A DNA stretch of 64,000 nt. Source: Arcuatula senhousia. Its lineage: Eukaryota > Mollusca > Bivalvia > Mytilida > Mytilidae. Location: assembly GCA_963971305.1 (NCBI GenBank), contig OZ020309.1:11401001-11465000 (forward strand). The letters run 5' to 3'. Both the position numbers and the translations under genes were made by a program. Below the pieces are notes generated by a model. It had not been told where the DNA came from. It did no database searches and saw nothing but the letters and a program-made list of their open reading frames with translations. Shown here piece after piece: positions 1 through 11,600 of this stretch; within the stretch, counting starts at the first letter, position 1; each line of letters starts with the position of its first letter.

Positions 1-90
1 TCAGAGAAGAAGATGTTTGAAAAAAGCTACCTGACGACGGACGCAAAGTGATGGAAATAGCTCACATGACCCTTCGGGTCAGGTGAGCTA
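1..90 (+). mobile_element. 3' end of a family B HINE-like element
   Basis: The window opens inside an element. Positions 60-90 form a strong hairpin, with AGCTCAC and GTGAGCT arms around a GACCCTTCGGGTC centre, followed at once by an A-run. The same hairpin ends the elements at 33614 (reverse strand) and 47051. Short GACG-rich sequence precedes it, as in other families. The 5' end lies outside the window. Confidence 0.6.
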
Positions 91-560
91 AAAAGGAAGT
101 ACCCCCAAAATTTATCCCATTTATGCTTTAATGGTAAGGCATATCATTGTCAAATTTCATAGCAATTGGCCAACCAGGACCCAAGTTATTGTGCAAACAA
201 ATAAAAAATTTGAATTTTGGCCCTTTTTGGGCCCTTAATTTCTAAATGAATAATGGGGGGACCCCCAAAATCAATCTCATTCATCCCTTTATTGTATTAA
301 ACATAGGAATAAAATTCAACAGCATTTAGTTCACCAGAAGAAAAGTTATTGTGGGAACAAACAAAAAAGTAGCATTTTTGGCTCCTTTTTGGCCCCTACT
401 TTTTTAATGAAAAAAGTGTAAACCCCCAAAATCAATCCCATTCATCCTTTTATGGTAAGGAACATCATTGTCCATTTTCATAGCAATGGGATAACTAGAA
501 CTAAAGTTATTGTGGTAACACTAAAGTTAACAGACAACGCGGACGCATACGACGACAGCA
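91..560 (+). repeat. Relic tandem array of family D-type units
   Basis: About three degenerate units of 150-180 bp share phrases such as ACCCCCAAAATCAATCCCAT and CTAAAGTTATTGTGG. Similar units occur at 37.1-37.8 and 44.8-45.25 kb. The array ends in a GACGC/GACGACAG stretch like the one preceding the 3' hairpin of the element at 34.5 kb, but no hairpin follows, so this copy is truncated. Confidence 0.55.
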
Positions 561-1132
561 TCACCCCCTTCTCAGACCAGCAGTTAAAAGGTTTTTAGTT
601 TTATTGCTGTTTTCATAATTGATTCCAATAATGCATCTCATATTTTTGTTCATATGTTCTTTTATTCTGACATGCCAAGATCAGAAAGACTGTAAAAACT
701 GTCCAGTTTAAGAAATTGAAGATGAGATGCACCTTTTATGCAACAGGGATTGAGAGCAATTAATTCTCTGTAATCACTAAAATAATTTGGCACGATATGT
801 AACCGATTTGGCTAATTTTTATTTTATAGGTTGAAAATGACCAATTAATTTTTTTAAAAAGCACCAGAACACTTGTTTTGATATCCGTTGCCATGGCAAC
901 CAAAGCGTCCATTTTGGACCTTCTCTAACATGGTATAAAAGACCATTTTCAAGTCTTAATTCATTCAAGCAAAAAAATTGTTTTTTTATTTAACTTTTTA
1001 GTGTACTTAATTAGAGGCCTTATTGACCATTTTCAAAAGAGTTTTAAAACTTCAGATAAAAACTAACTCAGAATGAGGCTCTTAAACATTAAAAGAAATT
1101 GATTGTTTTTTTGTTGAAAAAATAAAGAAGGA
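561..1132. other. No gene seen
   Basis: AT-rich sequence with stops in all frames. I recognise no gene, structural RNA or clear repeat here. Confidence 0.6.
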
Positions 1133-1540
1133 ATGTGTCCATGGGACACGGATGCCCCCGCAGGCCTCAAACAGGAAGTTCAAGTAGAAGTCCAACAATT
1201 CTGAAAGTCACTCTAGGACGTACAGTTTGTCATACAAAACCATCATATTAAGTTTCAAATCATTCTCATGTACGGTTTCTAAGAAAAGCTTAACAGAGAT
1301 TTTTATAGTCATGTTCACATATTTTCACATCGCCTAAGTATCAAACAGGAAGTAGATCTTTGACAGGTCTAAAAATCACTTAGGACACAGTTTGTCATAC
1401 TAAAGCATCCTATCATGTTTCAAATCATTCTCATGTACAGTTTCTGAGAAAAGCTTGACCGAAATTCCTTCGGACGGACGGACGTACCTATGCACGGACA
1501 TGAGTAAGACTTAATGCCCCCCAACATGTTGTCCCGGGGT
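1133..1540 (+). mobile_element. Short HINE-like element, family F
   Basis: It starts near GTGTCCATGGGACAC, followed by GGATGCCCCCGCAGG. Two degenerate units contain AAACAGGAAGT and a CATGTACRGTTTCTRAGAAAAGC phrase. A CGGACGGACGGACG run follows, and the element ends in CCCC..CCGGGG then TAAAAAA. This is the same layout as families A to E. About 410 bp, no coding capacity. Confidence 0.5.
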
Positions 1541-1946
1541 AAAAAATAGAAAAAATTTATGCATAATTAATGACCACTTTTTGTGTATATTTTTTATAAA
1601 AAGGCCTAATACCTAGCAGTAATGGGTATTAGGATACAGACTAATCCTTCCTTACTAAATTTATGTAACATTAGAGGCTCTCATGAGCCAGAGTCGCTCA
1701 TCTGGTCCTTAGGGCCATAAGGGTCTCTACAAAATGGGGTCACCTGACAATTTTAATCAGATAGACCCTTTATAGAGCTGAAAAGAAGCTGACAGAAAGC
1801 AGGTTACAGCTTTTCTCTATCTGCAATAGTTTTATTCTATAAGACAAAAACAGGAAAAAAACGCTAATCATGCTAATATTAAACCTCTTTCTTCTCTTAA
1901 GACAACTAATTGGCAAACATGTTGTTGTGATTTAAATTAAATTGAA
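1541..1946. other. AT-rich spacer with an element 5' end relic
   Basis: No gene seen. Positions 1674-1710 read AGGCTCTCATGAGCC followed by GAGTCGCTCATCTGG, resembling the start of family B at 43519. Confidence 0.4.
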
Positions 1947-2385
1947 CAAGGGGTTGCACTAAGTCGTGCTAAGCATACCCCCACTCGACCATTAGGAAAA
2001 CAGAAAGTAGATGACTGACTGACCTGGAAAGGGGAGGCACAGTACAACTCATCATGTTAAAGCTGTTTTCCAAATTTTAAATCAATCCCTTCTGTAGAAG
2101 CCGAGAAATCTGTTACAAAAAATTGTCTATTTTTGACCCATAAAAAATCTAAGTCGGCTTGGAAAACAGGAAGTAGATGATGGATTTACCTGGAAAGGGG
2201 AGGCACGGTATAACTTATCATGCTGAAGCTGTGTACCAAATTTGAAAACAATTCATCCAGTAGAAGCCGAGAAATCTGTTACGAAAAATTTCACATTTTT
2301 CAAATTTTTTTACCCTAAAAAGTCTAAGTCGGCTTGGAAAACAGGAAGTAGATGATGGACTGACCTGGAAAAGGGAGGCACGGTG
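1947..2385 (+). mobile_element. Partial family H element
   Basis: It begins CAAGGGGTTGCACTAAG, the same 5' end as the complete copy at 3020. About two and a half tandem units of roughly 170 bp follow (GGAAGTAGATGATGG, GACCTGGAAAGGGGAGGCAC, GTACCAAATTTGAA). The copy stops abruptly near 2385 without the 3' hairpin. Confidence 0.55.
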
Positions 2386-2419
2386 TTATTCAACTATTCA
2401 TTTATTAATTCTCCCCTGT

Positions 2420-2468
2420 GATATTTGGTATACAGACATTTACCCCAACTGTCTGTATACCAAATATC
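2420..2468. repeat. Perfect 19-bp inverted repeat at an array head junction
   Basis: GATATTTGGTATACAGACA (2420-2438) is the exact reverse complement of 2450-2468, with an 11-nt loop. The right arm belongs to the family A 182-bp unit, so this is a head-to-head junction of two family A units. Confidence 0.75.
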
Positions 2469-4235
2469 AGATGCCTAGCTATAAATTATTTTTCAAGTAA
2501 TTGATTTTCCACATAAGTCTTACAAAGGAGTTTACAGCATGAAAAAACTTATAAAGTTCACAAAGTCACTTAAGCTTGAAATTTGGGTCAAAGTCACATA
2601 GCATGGTGACACTTGAGTAAACCATTACCCCAACTGTCTGTATACCAAATATCAGATGGCTATCTATTATCACTTTTCAAGAAATTCATTTTCCAAAAAC
2701 AAAAATTAACAAGGAAGTTTATGGCCTGAAAAAGAACTAAGTTCAGAGTCACTGGTGGTGAAAATTGGGTCAGGGTCACACGGCACAGTGACAGTTGTGT
2801 AGACCATACCCTCAACTGGCTGTATACACAATATCAGATGCCTAGCTATTATACTTTTCAAACATTTCAATGTCCACACAAGTCTTACAAAAAAGCTTAC
2901 ACCTTGAAAAAAGACCTAAGTTCACAGAGTCACTGGAGCGTGAAAATGGGGTCAGGGTCACACAGCATGGTGACAGTTGCATAGACCATACCCTCAAATG
3001 TCTGTATACATGTACCAAACAAGGGGTTGCACTAAGTCCTGCTAAGCATACCCCCACTCACCCATTCAGAAAACAGGAAGTAGATGACCAACTGACCTGG
3101 AAAGGGGAGGCACAGTACAACTCATCATGCTAAAGCTGTATACCAAATTTGAAATTAATCCCTTTTGTAGAAGCCAAGAAATCTGTTACGAAAAATTGTC
3201 TATTTTTGACCCATAAAAAGTCTAAGTCAGCTTGAAAAACAGGAAGTAGATGATGGACTGACCTGGAAAGGGGAGGCATGGTATAACTGATCATGCTGAA
3301 GCTGTGTACCAAATTTGAAACCAATCCATCCAGTAGAAGCAGAGAAATCTGTTACGAAAAATTTTACATTTCAAATTGTTTACCCTGAAAAGTCGAAGTC
3401 GGCTCGGAAAACAGGAAGAAGATGATGAACCCACCTGGAAAGGGGAGGCACAGTATAACTTATCATGCTGAAGATGTGTACCAAATTTGAAATCAATCCA
3501 TCCAGTAAAAGCTGAGAAATCCATAACGAAAAATTTCACATTTCAAATTTTTTACCCTGAAAAAGTCTTAAGTTGGCTCGGCAAACAGGAAGTAGATGAT
3601 GGACGGACCTGGAAAGAGGAGGAATGGTATAATGCTGAAGCTGTGTTCCAAATTTGAAACCAATCCATCCAGTAGAAGCAGAGAAATTGAACCAGATGGA
3701 CGGACGAGGTGATTGCAATATAGCCCCCTCTCTTAAGAGTTGGGGTATAATATCAGATGCATAGCTATTATATTTTTCAAGCAATTCATTGTCCACCAAA
3801 GTCTTACAAAAAAGTTGACACCCTGAAAAAAGACCTAAGTTCACAGAGTCACTGGAGAGTGAAAATGGGGTCAGGGTCATATGGCATGGTGACAGTTGCA
3901 TAGACCATACCTTCAACTGTCTGTATACCAAACATCAGATGCCTAGCTATTATACTTTTCAAGCAATTCATCGTCCACAAAAGTCTTATAAAAAAGTTTA
4001 CACCCTGAAAAATGACCTAGGTTCACAGAGTCACTGGAGCGTGAAAATGGGGTCAGGGTCACACAGCATGGTGATAGTTGCATACACCATACCCTCAACT
4101 GTCTGTATTCCAAGTATCAGATGCCTAGCTATTATAATTTTCAAGCAATTCATCGTACACAAAAGGCTCACAAAAAAGCCGCCAGAAAGTAATACCTATG
4201 TATTGCCTTCAGCGACTATTCGTCCAAGGCGAGAC
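2469..4235 (+). mobile_element. Family A HINE-like element, 3' part, interrupted by family H
   Basis: Tandem units carry the family A phrases (CTGTCTGTATACCAAATATC, GATGCCTAGCTATTAT, CAGAGTCACTGGAGCGTGAA). The 3' end at 4185-4235 (GCCGCCAGAAAGTAATACC, then a GCCTTC..AAGGCGAGAC hairpin and AAAAA) matches the family A end at 11706. No 5' end is present. A family H element sits within the array at 3020-3747. ORFs in this span are translations of the array, not genes. Confidence 0.6.
3020..3747 (+). mobile_element. Complete family H element nested in family A
   Basis: The 5' end CAAGGGGTTGCACTAAG follows TGTACCAAA. The 3' hairpin CCCCCTCTCTTAAGAGTTGG and GGTATAA ends near 3747, after which the interrupted family A unit resumes at ATATCAGATGC. 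Internally there are about four 150-170-bp units. A GGACGGACGAGG run precedes the hairpin. No coding capacity. Confidence 0.6.
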
Positions 4236-4343
4236 AAAAACTGTCAATTTTTTACTTGTTACCATGGCAACCATGTTCACCGTTGATTATTCTATTATAT
4301 TAAAACTTAATGACCCCTGACATGTCGTCGCAGGGGCATAAAA

Positions 4344-4476
4344 ATTTCCATGGACTTCCATGGAAAACCATGGAAAGTTATGTCCAAATACTCCATGCAA
4401 TTCCATGGAAACTTGTCCATGGTATTCCATGGAATTTCATGGAAACTTGTCCATGGCATGGAAAACCATGGAAAAC
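4344..4476. repeat. Cluster of CCATGG palindromes
   Basis: About eight CCATGG palindromes in 133 bp, mostly within TTCCATGGAA or AACCATGGAA. A similar cluster lies at 5680-5965. The function is unknown and it does not behave like coding sequence. Confidence 0.6.
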
Positions 4477-5490
4477 AATAATAGGTTAAATTCGAGGACT
4501 TTCACGTGCAATTTGAAAAGTTTTTGGGTGAATCCATTTGACTTTCCCTCAATTCCTCAGATGTGAAACACTAGTGTTTGATATTAGAAGCATTAAGGTG
4601 TTGACATTTTAAAAGAAAAGATAGGAGAACTTTTTAACTTGTAAAAGTGGGAAATTATTGGTTACAAATGTACAGGACTGTTTTGGAAAAAAATAATTCA
4701 TTCCTTATCAATAAAACGGGCTTAAACATCTCTTGGTGGGGGGACTTGTCCAAATGTAAAAAAATGTGTGAGTTTCCTGCCAAAACAGGGAGGGTTAACA
4801 GGTGCGCTGGAAGCGTGTTGACTAACTTAGTTGATTTTCTGAGTCTTTCCAGTTTATCATATGATGGCCAATTCATCTTTGAAATAACTACTTATATCAC
4901 AAGAATTCTGGTACATATAATCTTTGTTTAATTTTTACACAACAAAGAATCCAAATAACTCATTTATAGTATTTATTTCTTTTTTTGGTTTGTCCCTTAA
5001 TTGAAGGATGTATTAGTATCTTTTTGTACTTTAATTTTTTTTTACAGCATATAAATATCCAAGAAAAACATTAAATGGTAATCATTTTTAAAAGCATTAT
5101 CTATAAATTTATTAATATTAAATTGAGACTGATTGTCAGACATAACTTGTAACTTAATTAAATCAATAATGAAATACATGTAAATGTTTGAGTTAAGTCC
5201 AATTTCAACTTTATTTACATTTACATTACCCATTGTAAAATATATAGAGCTCTTTTCAGATCCCTCCAAAGTCTGGGTAGTAGTAGAATGCACATGACTG
5301 TTTACACAGAATGTTTTAAATACTAAAACAAATCATAATTGAACTTACATGACTATAGGTTACTTCTTCTCAGCATTATATTATGGAAAAGAATTATCAT
5401 TTTCACACACCATGAAGGTCTCATCCTTGAGTTCAAAAACTGACAATGTCATTAATGATATCATAAAATGCACCCTTTGCACTCAAATAG
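4477..5490. other. No recognised gene between the two CCATGG clusters
   Basis: Contains short overlapping ORFs on opposite strands (4647-4931 plus, 4655-4876 minus) that match nothing I recognise. Otherwise AT-rich and non-coding in appearance. Confidence 0.45.
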
Positions 5491-5629
5491 ACGATATTGA
5501 GATGTGGAATAAGTGTACGCAACAAACATAAACAAACAGCAATTCAAAAAATCACAACGGAAAACAGCAAGCAGTCTTCAACATGACCATAGGTCACTGC
5601 TTACCATCTTGCATTGGCCCAAGACTTAT
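5491..5629 (-). repeat. Inverted single copy of the 304-bp repeat unit
   Basis: This is the reverse complement of part of the unit found in tandem at 51717-52618. It covers the stretch from TCTTGGGCCAATGCAAGACG through CGTTGTGATTTTTTGAATTG to CACATCTCAATATCGT. The unit is therefore an interspersed family as well as a local tandem array. Confidence 0.75.
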
Positions 5630-5679
5630 GATACAATACAAAAGCTTCAAAACCAATCCCCAAATCAAAAGTCAGATTC

Positions 5680-5965
5680 CATGGTTTTCCATGTCAATTC
5701 AGTTTTAAGTTCTTGATGTTCCATGATGTTCCATGCTTAATTTGATTTAAGTTCTACTTTCCATGAGTTTCCATGTGTTAAAATTTCTAAGACCATTTCT
5801 AATTCCATGGCTTATAATTTTCTTTTTCCATGGATTTCCATGGTTTACCAACTTTCCATGGAAATCCATAGAAATATATTTCTCACTGCTTAACATGGAC
5901 AATTTTCCATGGAATTCCATGGAAAACCATGGAAAAAAACTCCTTTTATCATGGACAAACTTATT
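5680..5965. repeat. Second cluster of CCATGG palindromes
   Basis: Eight or so CCATGG sites plus several CCATG half sites in about 290 bp, ending roughly 85 bp before the C1q exon at 6051. With 4344-4476 it brackets a 1.2-kb segment. Confidence 0.55.
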
Positions 5966-6050
5966 ATCATGGAAGCCTAAGGATGGGTCTGATTGCTTCT
6001 CGTGGGCTCCTGATTGGTGAATATAAAGTTATGTATTTATGTATTTTCAG

Positions 6051-6448
6051 GTTTTAGTAGGAGGAGACCAGTATTTTTTGCTTTTCTGAAGAACTCCATT
6101 ACTTTTAGAGGCAATGATGTGCTGAAGTTTGATGAGGTAACCACAAATATTGGAAATGGATACAACAAATACACAGGTCTTTTCACAGCACCAAGAGATG
6201 GGGTATACATATTTGGATGTGTCATGGTATCTAGCAATGGATATACTGTACATTACTGGATTTACAAAAACAACAGCATCTTTACTGCAGGCCATGTTGC
6301 AAGAACAGCTCATGCTAATTCCAACACACAGCATGTCATTGTAGAGCTGAAGAAAGGTGATACAATTTCTATCAGACACAGAACGCGTAGATATGAAAGA
6401 GTACATGGGGAACACCACTCCTATGTTTTTGGATACCAGCTGAACTAA
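6051..6448 (+). CDS. C1q-domain protein, last exon (copy 1)
   Basis: The exon starts after a TGTATTTTCAG acceptor and encodes about 131 residues ending GYQLN then a stop. It holds a whole C1q globular domain: RPVFFAFLKN at the first strand, FDEVTTNIGNGY in the middle, the signature FTAPRDGVYIFGC, then HANSNTQHVIVELKKGD and YVFGYQLN. No collagen repeat is present. The frame is fully open, and its length fits splicing to a phase-1 upstream exon as in copy 4. AATAAA follows at 6461. No signal-peptide exon was found upstream within the window; it may lie to the left of position 1 or have been lost among the insertions. In molluscs such secreted lectin-like proteins are thought to bind microbial surfaces; that role is family knowledge, not visible here. 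Confidence 0.85.
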
Positions 6449-6479
6449 CTTTACATTTATAATAAAGAAGTTTTAAGTT

Positions 6480-7489
6480 TTTGTCTTTTTACCAAAATAT
6501 TGAAGAAAGGAGATATAAAAAGCCTTTATATTATAAGTTGCAACAAACAGGAATTGCCTACCCTTCTGGAGCACTTGAGTTCTCTCTCCTCACGTCTTCA
6601 GTTCATGTTGTTCCATTGCTCTTCAGTTGTTTTTGAAATAAAAAATCAAACATGACCAAAACAAGTAAATAAAATAAGGTATATACATACCATAGTCTTA
6701 CCATGAATAACTCAAATTCAATATTTAAATAATCTTTTAAATCATTAATACCGCAAAGCAACATTTAGGAGTCACTTTGGCACTATCTGTTGTCTCCAGG
6801 CATCTTGCATCCATCGTAGTACAATACCACTAAAATTTTCAGTCAGTTTTTCAGGCGACTACATGCTTATGATATATACCATGTAGCTTCCTCCTATAGT
6901 ACTTAATATTGTGTAAAGCAATTTTATTCCCTATAACTCATCTACTTACTGTTTACCGAATATCTAAGCTGCAGTCAACATATAGCAACATGAAAGACCA
7001 CCTTTCTACTTATATCCCCTGCAAACAAAGTCGGAGGTGCTTCTCCTAAATGGCTTAAAGGATTTTGATGAAACTTTACATGAAGGAAGTACATTGTATA
7101 TAGATGTGAATGAAGAACTTACATTGCTCTCAGATTTCATTCAGGGGAGATAATTGAACCTACACTTTTTAAATATAGTTTTCAATTAGAGACCTCGTAA
7201 ACACAACTCCTCCTAAAATATTTAACAGATATTGATGAAACTTTACATGAAGGAAGTACTTCAAATGTTAGTGTGTATGAAGAATTTTCATTGTTCTCTG
7301 ATATCATTGAGGGGAGATAATTAGACTTAAGTTTTTTTGGCAGTACAGAGTCCAATATGAGGCAGGGGCATCCTTTTATGAGCTCGCTCACAGTATTACT
7401 TGTTTATTTTTATTTTGCTACTTTAATTGAAAATAAATGGGTTTCAAATTTGATGCCTTAAATGAAAAGATTAATAGTAAAACGTTGAT
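6480..7489. other. Copy 1 to copy 2 spacer with a duplicated repeat
   Basis: No gene. Positions 7008-7330 hold two diverged units of about 180 bp, each with TTTGATGAAACTTTACATG or a close variant, GAAGGAAGTAC and GGGGAGATAATT. The left part is weakly similar to the 3' flanks of copies 2 and 3. Confidence 0.5.
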
Positions 7490-7569
7490 GTTGTATACAA
7501 AATATCAAGTGGTTGTGATTAGTAGTTGCTGAAAAAACTGTACCCCCCCCCCCTAAAAAAAATAACCAA

Positions 7570-7858
7570 TATCATTGAATTTTGATAATAAAAAGAACAT
7601 GAAGATTTCATAAAATGTTTGCCATCAGAATAAACAAACATATCAATCGGAAAATGTATATGTTTCAAATAAACACCTGTAGCAATCGGTACATGACATG
7701 TATCATGTGGTTCAAAATCAATACATGCAATAAAGTATTAATTTCATTTTAATGGCATATATCTCATTACAAATTTCAAAACAGACTTTTTCGAGGAATT
7801 TAATTGTCAATTCAAAGCACTTCAATACCTGAGTCAAATCCAACAATAAGTTTTCAGT
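7570..7858 (+). promoter_or_regulatory. Conserved 5' flank of C1q copy 2
   Basis: About 290 bp before the ATG aligns by eye with the flanks of copy 3 (24520-24800) and copy 4 (33230-33512). Shared blocks include ATTTCATTTTAATGG, ATATCTCATTACAAATTTCA and AAAGCACTTCAATA. It probably holds the promoter and 5' UTR. No TATA box could be assigned confidently. Confidence 0.55.
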
Positions 7859-7940
7859 ATGTTTGTAAAATTGTTGTGTATTCTGTTTTTAATAGGAGTA
7901 ACACTACCTGGCTTAATAAAGGCTGATGATTATGATAGTT
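7859..7940 (+). pseudogene. C1q copy 2, signal-peptide exon
   Basis: ATG opens 27 codons of a typical signal peptide (MFVKLLCILFLIGVTLPG), followed by an acidic KADDYDS stretch and a GTATGT donor in phase 1, exactly as in copies 3 and 4. Spliced to the copy 2 exon at 15297, the junction codon would read TAG, because this exon ends in T where copies 3 and 4 end in G. Copy 2 would therefore stop at once unless another acceptor is used. Confidence 0.7.
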
Positions 7941-8670
7941 GTATGTTCTTTTGAAACTTTAATAATTAATGCAAAAAATATTATTATTCTACAGTAGATT
8001 TTTTCTATATAAAGTACCGAGATAAACATCTTAAGTATTTCATCTTGAATTTTGGTAAAAAATACTATTTCCTAGTGTAATAGTACCGTAATTATATTTT
8101 GCTGGGTTTTTAAATGATTGGCAGTAGGTGGGGCTAAATTACACTGTAAAGAGTGCACAGTTAGGCATGGCTCTAGTTAAGAGTTTACGAAAAAATTCAG
8201 TATAATAAAATAATTGTTTTCTGTATAGCGAAAATTTCAGGACATCATTTCCTTATATGAAATACATGTATTATGTTTGTAGATTTTGGATGTTTAAAAT
8301 TTATCAATTTAGGGACAAAGGACAAGGTACAGTAAGGCCCTTATTTGGTCCCCTTCTATGACTAAAAAACTTTAAAATCTTATGGAAAATATTTAGAAGT
8401 TTAAGTGAATGTACAAACTTGTTCTTATATTTTTGTTTAAGAATATTATCTGTCATTGATGTAAAACAGGGTGTTAAAACAAACAAAATATGTAAGATTT
8501 CTGTCAAATTGGCTGAAATCGGACAAATTTTGGGACATTTTTTCAATTTTTAGATTCCTCCACTTTCTTGACCCAGAAATTTTATTACCGAATTCTTCAA
8601 TTCACTTCAATTAAAGTCTAGATCGTTAAGAAAAGGGTCATGTAGATGGAGGCCTTTGAAAATAATAATT
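7941..8670 (+). other. Start of copy 2 intron 1, no feature seen
   Basis: AT-rich intronic sequence ahead of the family C array. The minus-strand ORF at 8304-8546 shows no recognisable domain. Confidence 0.5.
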
Positions 8671-11600
8671 CAAGCTCTAAAAATGGGTCAAAGACAGAAA
8701 TGGCCAGATTTCATTTAACAAGAAGTAAGTGAGAGACAGACCTGAAATCACATCCCACGTTATGGAAGCCCATATTGATGCTGCATACCAAATATCAAGT
8801 GGCTGTGATTAGTAGTTGCTAAGAAAACTGTTAAGAAAATTTTCTACTATTGGACATTATTGTAAAAAAAAATGGGTCAAAGACAGAAATGGCCGGATTT
8901 TGTTTAACAAGAAGTAGGTGAGCGACAGACCTGAAATCACATCCCACGTTATGGAAGCCCATGTTGATGCTGCATACCAAATATCAAGAGGCTGTGATTA
9001 GTAGTTGCTAAGAAAACTGTTACAAAAATTTTCTACTATAGGACATTATTGTCAAAAATTAACTAAGTCAGTTAACAGGAAGTAGATGAGCAACAGACCT
9101 GAAATTGCATCCCACGTTATGGGACCTCACCCTGATACTGTATACCAAATATCAAGTGGCTATGATAAATAGTTGCTGAGAAAACTGTTACGAATATTTT
9201 CTACTATTGGACATTATTGTCAAAAATTAACTAAGTTGGTAAACAGGAAGTAGGTGAGCTACAGACCTGAAATCACATCCCATGTTATGGGACCTCACCC
9301 TGATGCTGAATACCAAATATCACCTCACCCTGATGCTGAATACCAAATATCAAGTGGCTGTGATAAATAGTTGCTGAGAAAACTGTTACAAAAATTTTCT
9401 ACTATTGGACATTATTGTCAAAAAAAATGGGTCAAAGACAGAAATGGTCGGATTTTGTTTAACAAGAAGTAGGTGAGCGACAGACCTGAAATCACATACC
9501 ACGTTATGGAAGCCCATGTTGATGCTGCATACCAAATATCAAGTGGCTGTGATTAGTAGTTGCTAAGAAAACTGTTAAGAAAATTTTCTACTATTGGACA
9601 TTATTGTAAAAAAAATGGGTCAAAGACAGAAATGGCCGGATTTTGTTTAACAAGAAGTAGGTGAGCGACAGACCTGAAATCACATCCCACGTTATGGAAG
9701 CCCATGTTGATGCTGCATACCAAATATCAAGAGGCTGTGATTAGTAGTTGCTAAGAAAACTGTTACAAAAATTTTCTACTATAAGACATTATTGTCAAAA
9801 ATTAACTAAGTCAGTTAACAGGAAGTAGATGAGCAACAGACCTGAAATTGCATCCCACGTTATGGGACCTCACCCTGATACTGTATACCAAATATCAAGT
9901 GGCTATGATAAATAGTTGCTGAGAAAACTGTTACGAATATTTTCTACTATTGGACATTATTGTCAAAAATTAACTAAGTTGGTAAACAGGAAGTAGGTGA
10001 GCTACAGACCTGAAATCACATCCCATGTTATGGGACCTCACCCTGATGCTGAATACCAAATATCACCTCACCCTGATGCTGAATACCAAATATCAAGTGG
10101 CTGTGATAAATAGTTGCTGAGAAAACTGTTACAAAAATTTTCTACTATTGGACATTTTTGTCAAAAAAAATGGGTCAAAGACAGAAATGGTCGGATTTTG
10201 TTTAACAAGAAGTAGGTGAGCGACAGACCTGAAATCACATACCACGTTATGGAAGCCCATGTTGATGCTGCATACCAAATATCAAGTGGCTGTGATTAGT
10301 AGTTGCTAAGAAAACTGTTAAGAAAATTTTCTACTATTGGACATTATTGTAAAAAACAAGTGTGGCCACTAAAAGTATGTCTCGCCTGCCGGCACCATCA
10401 CTAAAATCAACTACCTAAGCTTTCATTTCTTGATATAAACACAAAAAGTGTATGTATACCTAAAAACAGATGCCTAGTTATTATACTATTCAAGCAATCC
10501 ATTGTCCACACATGAATTACAAAAAGTTTTCTGTCTGAAAAAAAGACCTAAGTTCACAGAGTCACTGGAGCGTAAAAATGGGGTCATGGTCACATGGCAT
10601 GGTGACAGTTGCATTGTCCATAACCGCAACTGTCTGTTTACCCAATATCAGATGCCTAGCTATTATAACTTTCCAGCAATTCATCATCCACAAAAATCTT
10701 ACAAAAAAGTTTATTTTCAGCCTGAAAAAGACCTAAGTTCACAGAGTCACTAGAGCGTGAAAATGGGGTCAGGGTCACGCAGCATGGTAATAGTTGCGGA
10801 GACCATAATCTAAACTGTCTGTATACCTAATATCAGATGCCTAGCTAATATACTTTTCCAGCAATTCATCGTCCACAAAAGTCTTACAAAAAAGTTTAAG
10901 GCCTGAAAAAAGACCTAAGTTCACAAAGTCACTGAAGCGTGAAAATGGGTTCAGGGTCACATGGCATGGTGACAGTTGTGTAGACCATAACCTGAACTGT
11001 CTGTATACCAAATATCAGATGCCTAGCTAATATACTTTTCCAGCAATTCATCGTCCACAAAAGTCTTACAAAAAAGTTTACGGCCTGAAAAAAGACCTAA
11101 GTTCACAGAGTCACTGGAGCGTGAAAATGGGGTCAGGGTCACACGGCATGGTGACAGTTGCGTAGACCATAACCTGAACTGTCTGTATACCAAATATCAG
11201 ATGCCTAGCTAATATACTTTTCCAGCAATTCATCGTCCACAAAAGTCTTACAAAAAAGTTTACAGCCTGAAAAAAGACCTAAGTTCACAGAGTCACTGGA
11301 GCGTGAAAATGGGGTCAGGGTCACACGGCATGGTGACAGTTGCGTAGACCATAACCTGAACTGTCTGTATACCAAATATCAGATGCCTAGCTAATATACT
11401 TTTCCAGCAATTCATCGTCCACAAAAGTCTTACAAAAAAGTTTACGGCCTGAAAAAAGACCTAAGTTCACAGAGTCACTGGAGCGTGAAAATGGGGTCAG
11501 GGTCACACGGCATGGTGACAGTTGCGTAGACCATAACCTGAACTGTCTGTATACCAAATATCAGATGCCTAGCTATTATACTTTTCAAGCAATTCATTGT

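Noticed and set aside
3536..3931. 131-residue minus-strand ORF, with similar ORFs at 44809-45204 and 46185-46448
   Set aside because: They lie wholly in tandem-repeat units; open frames reflect unit length, not coding selection.
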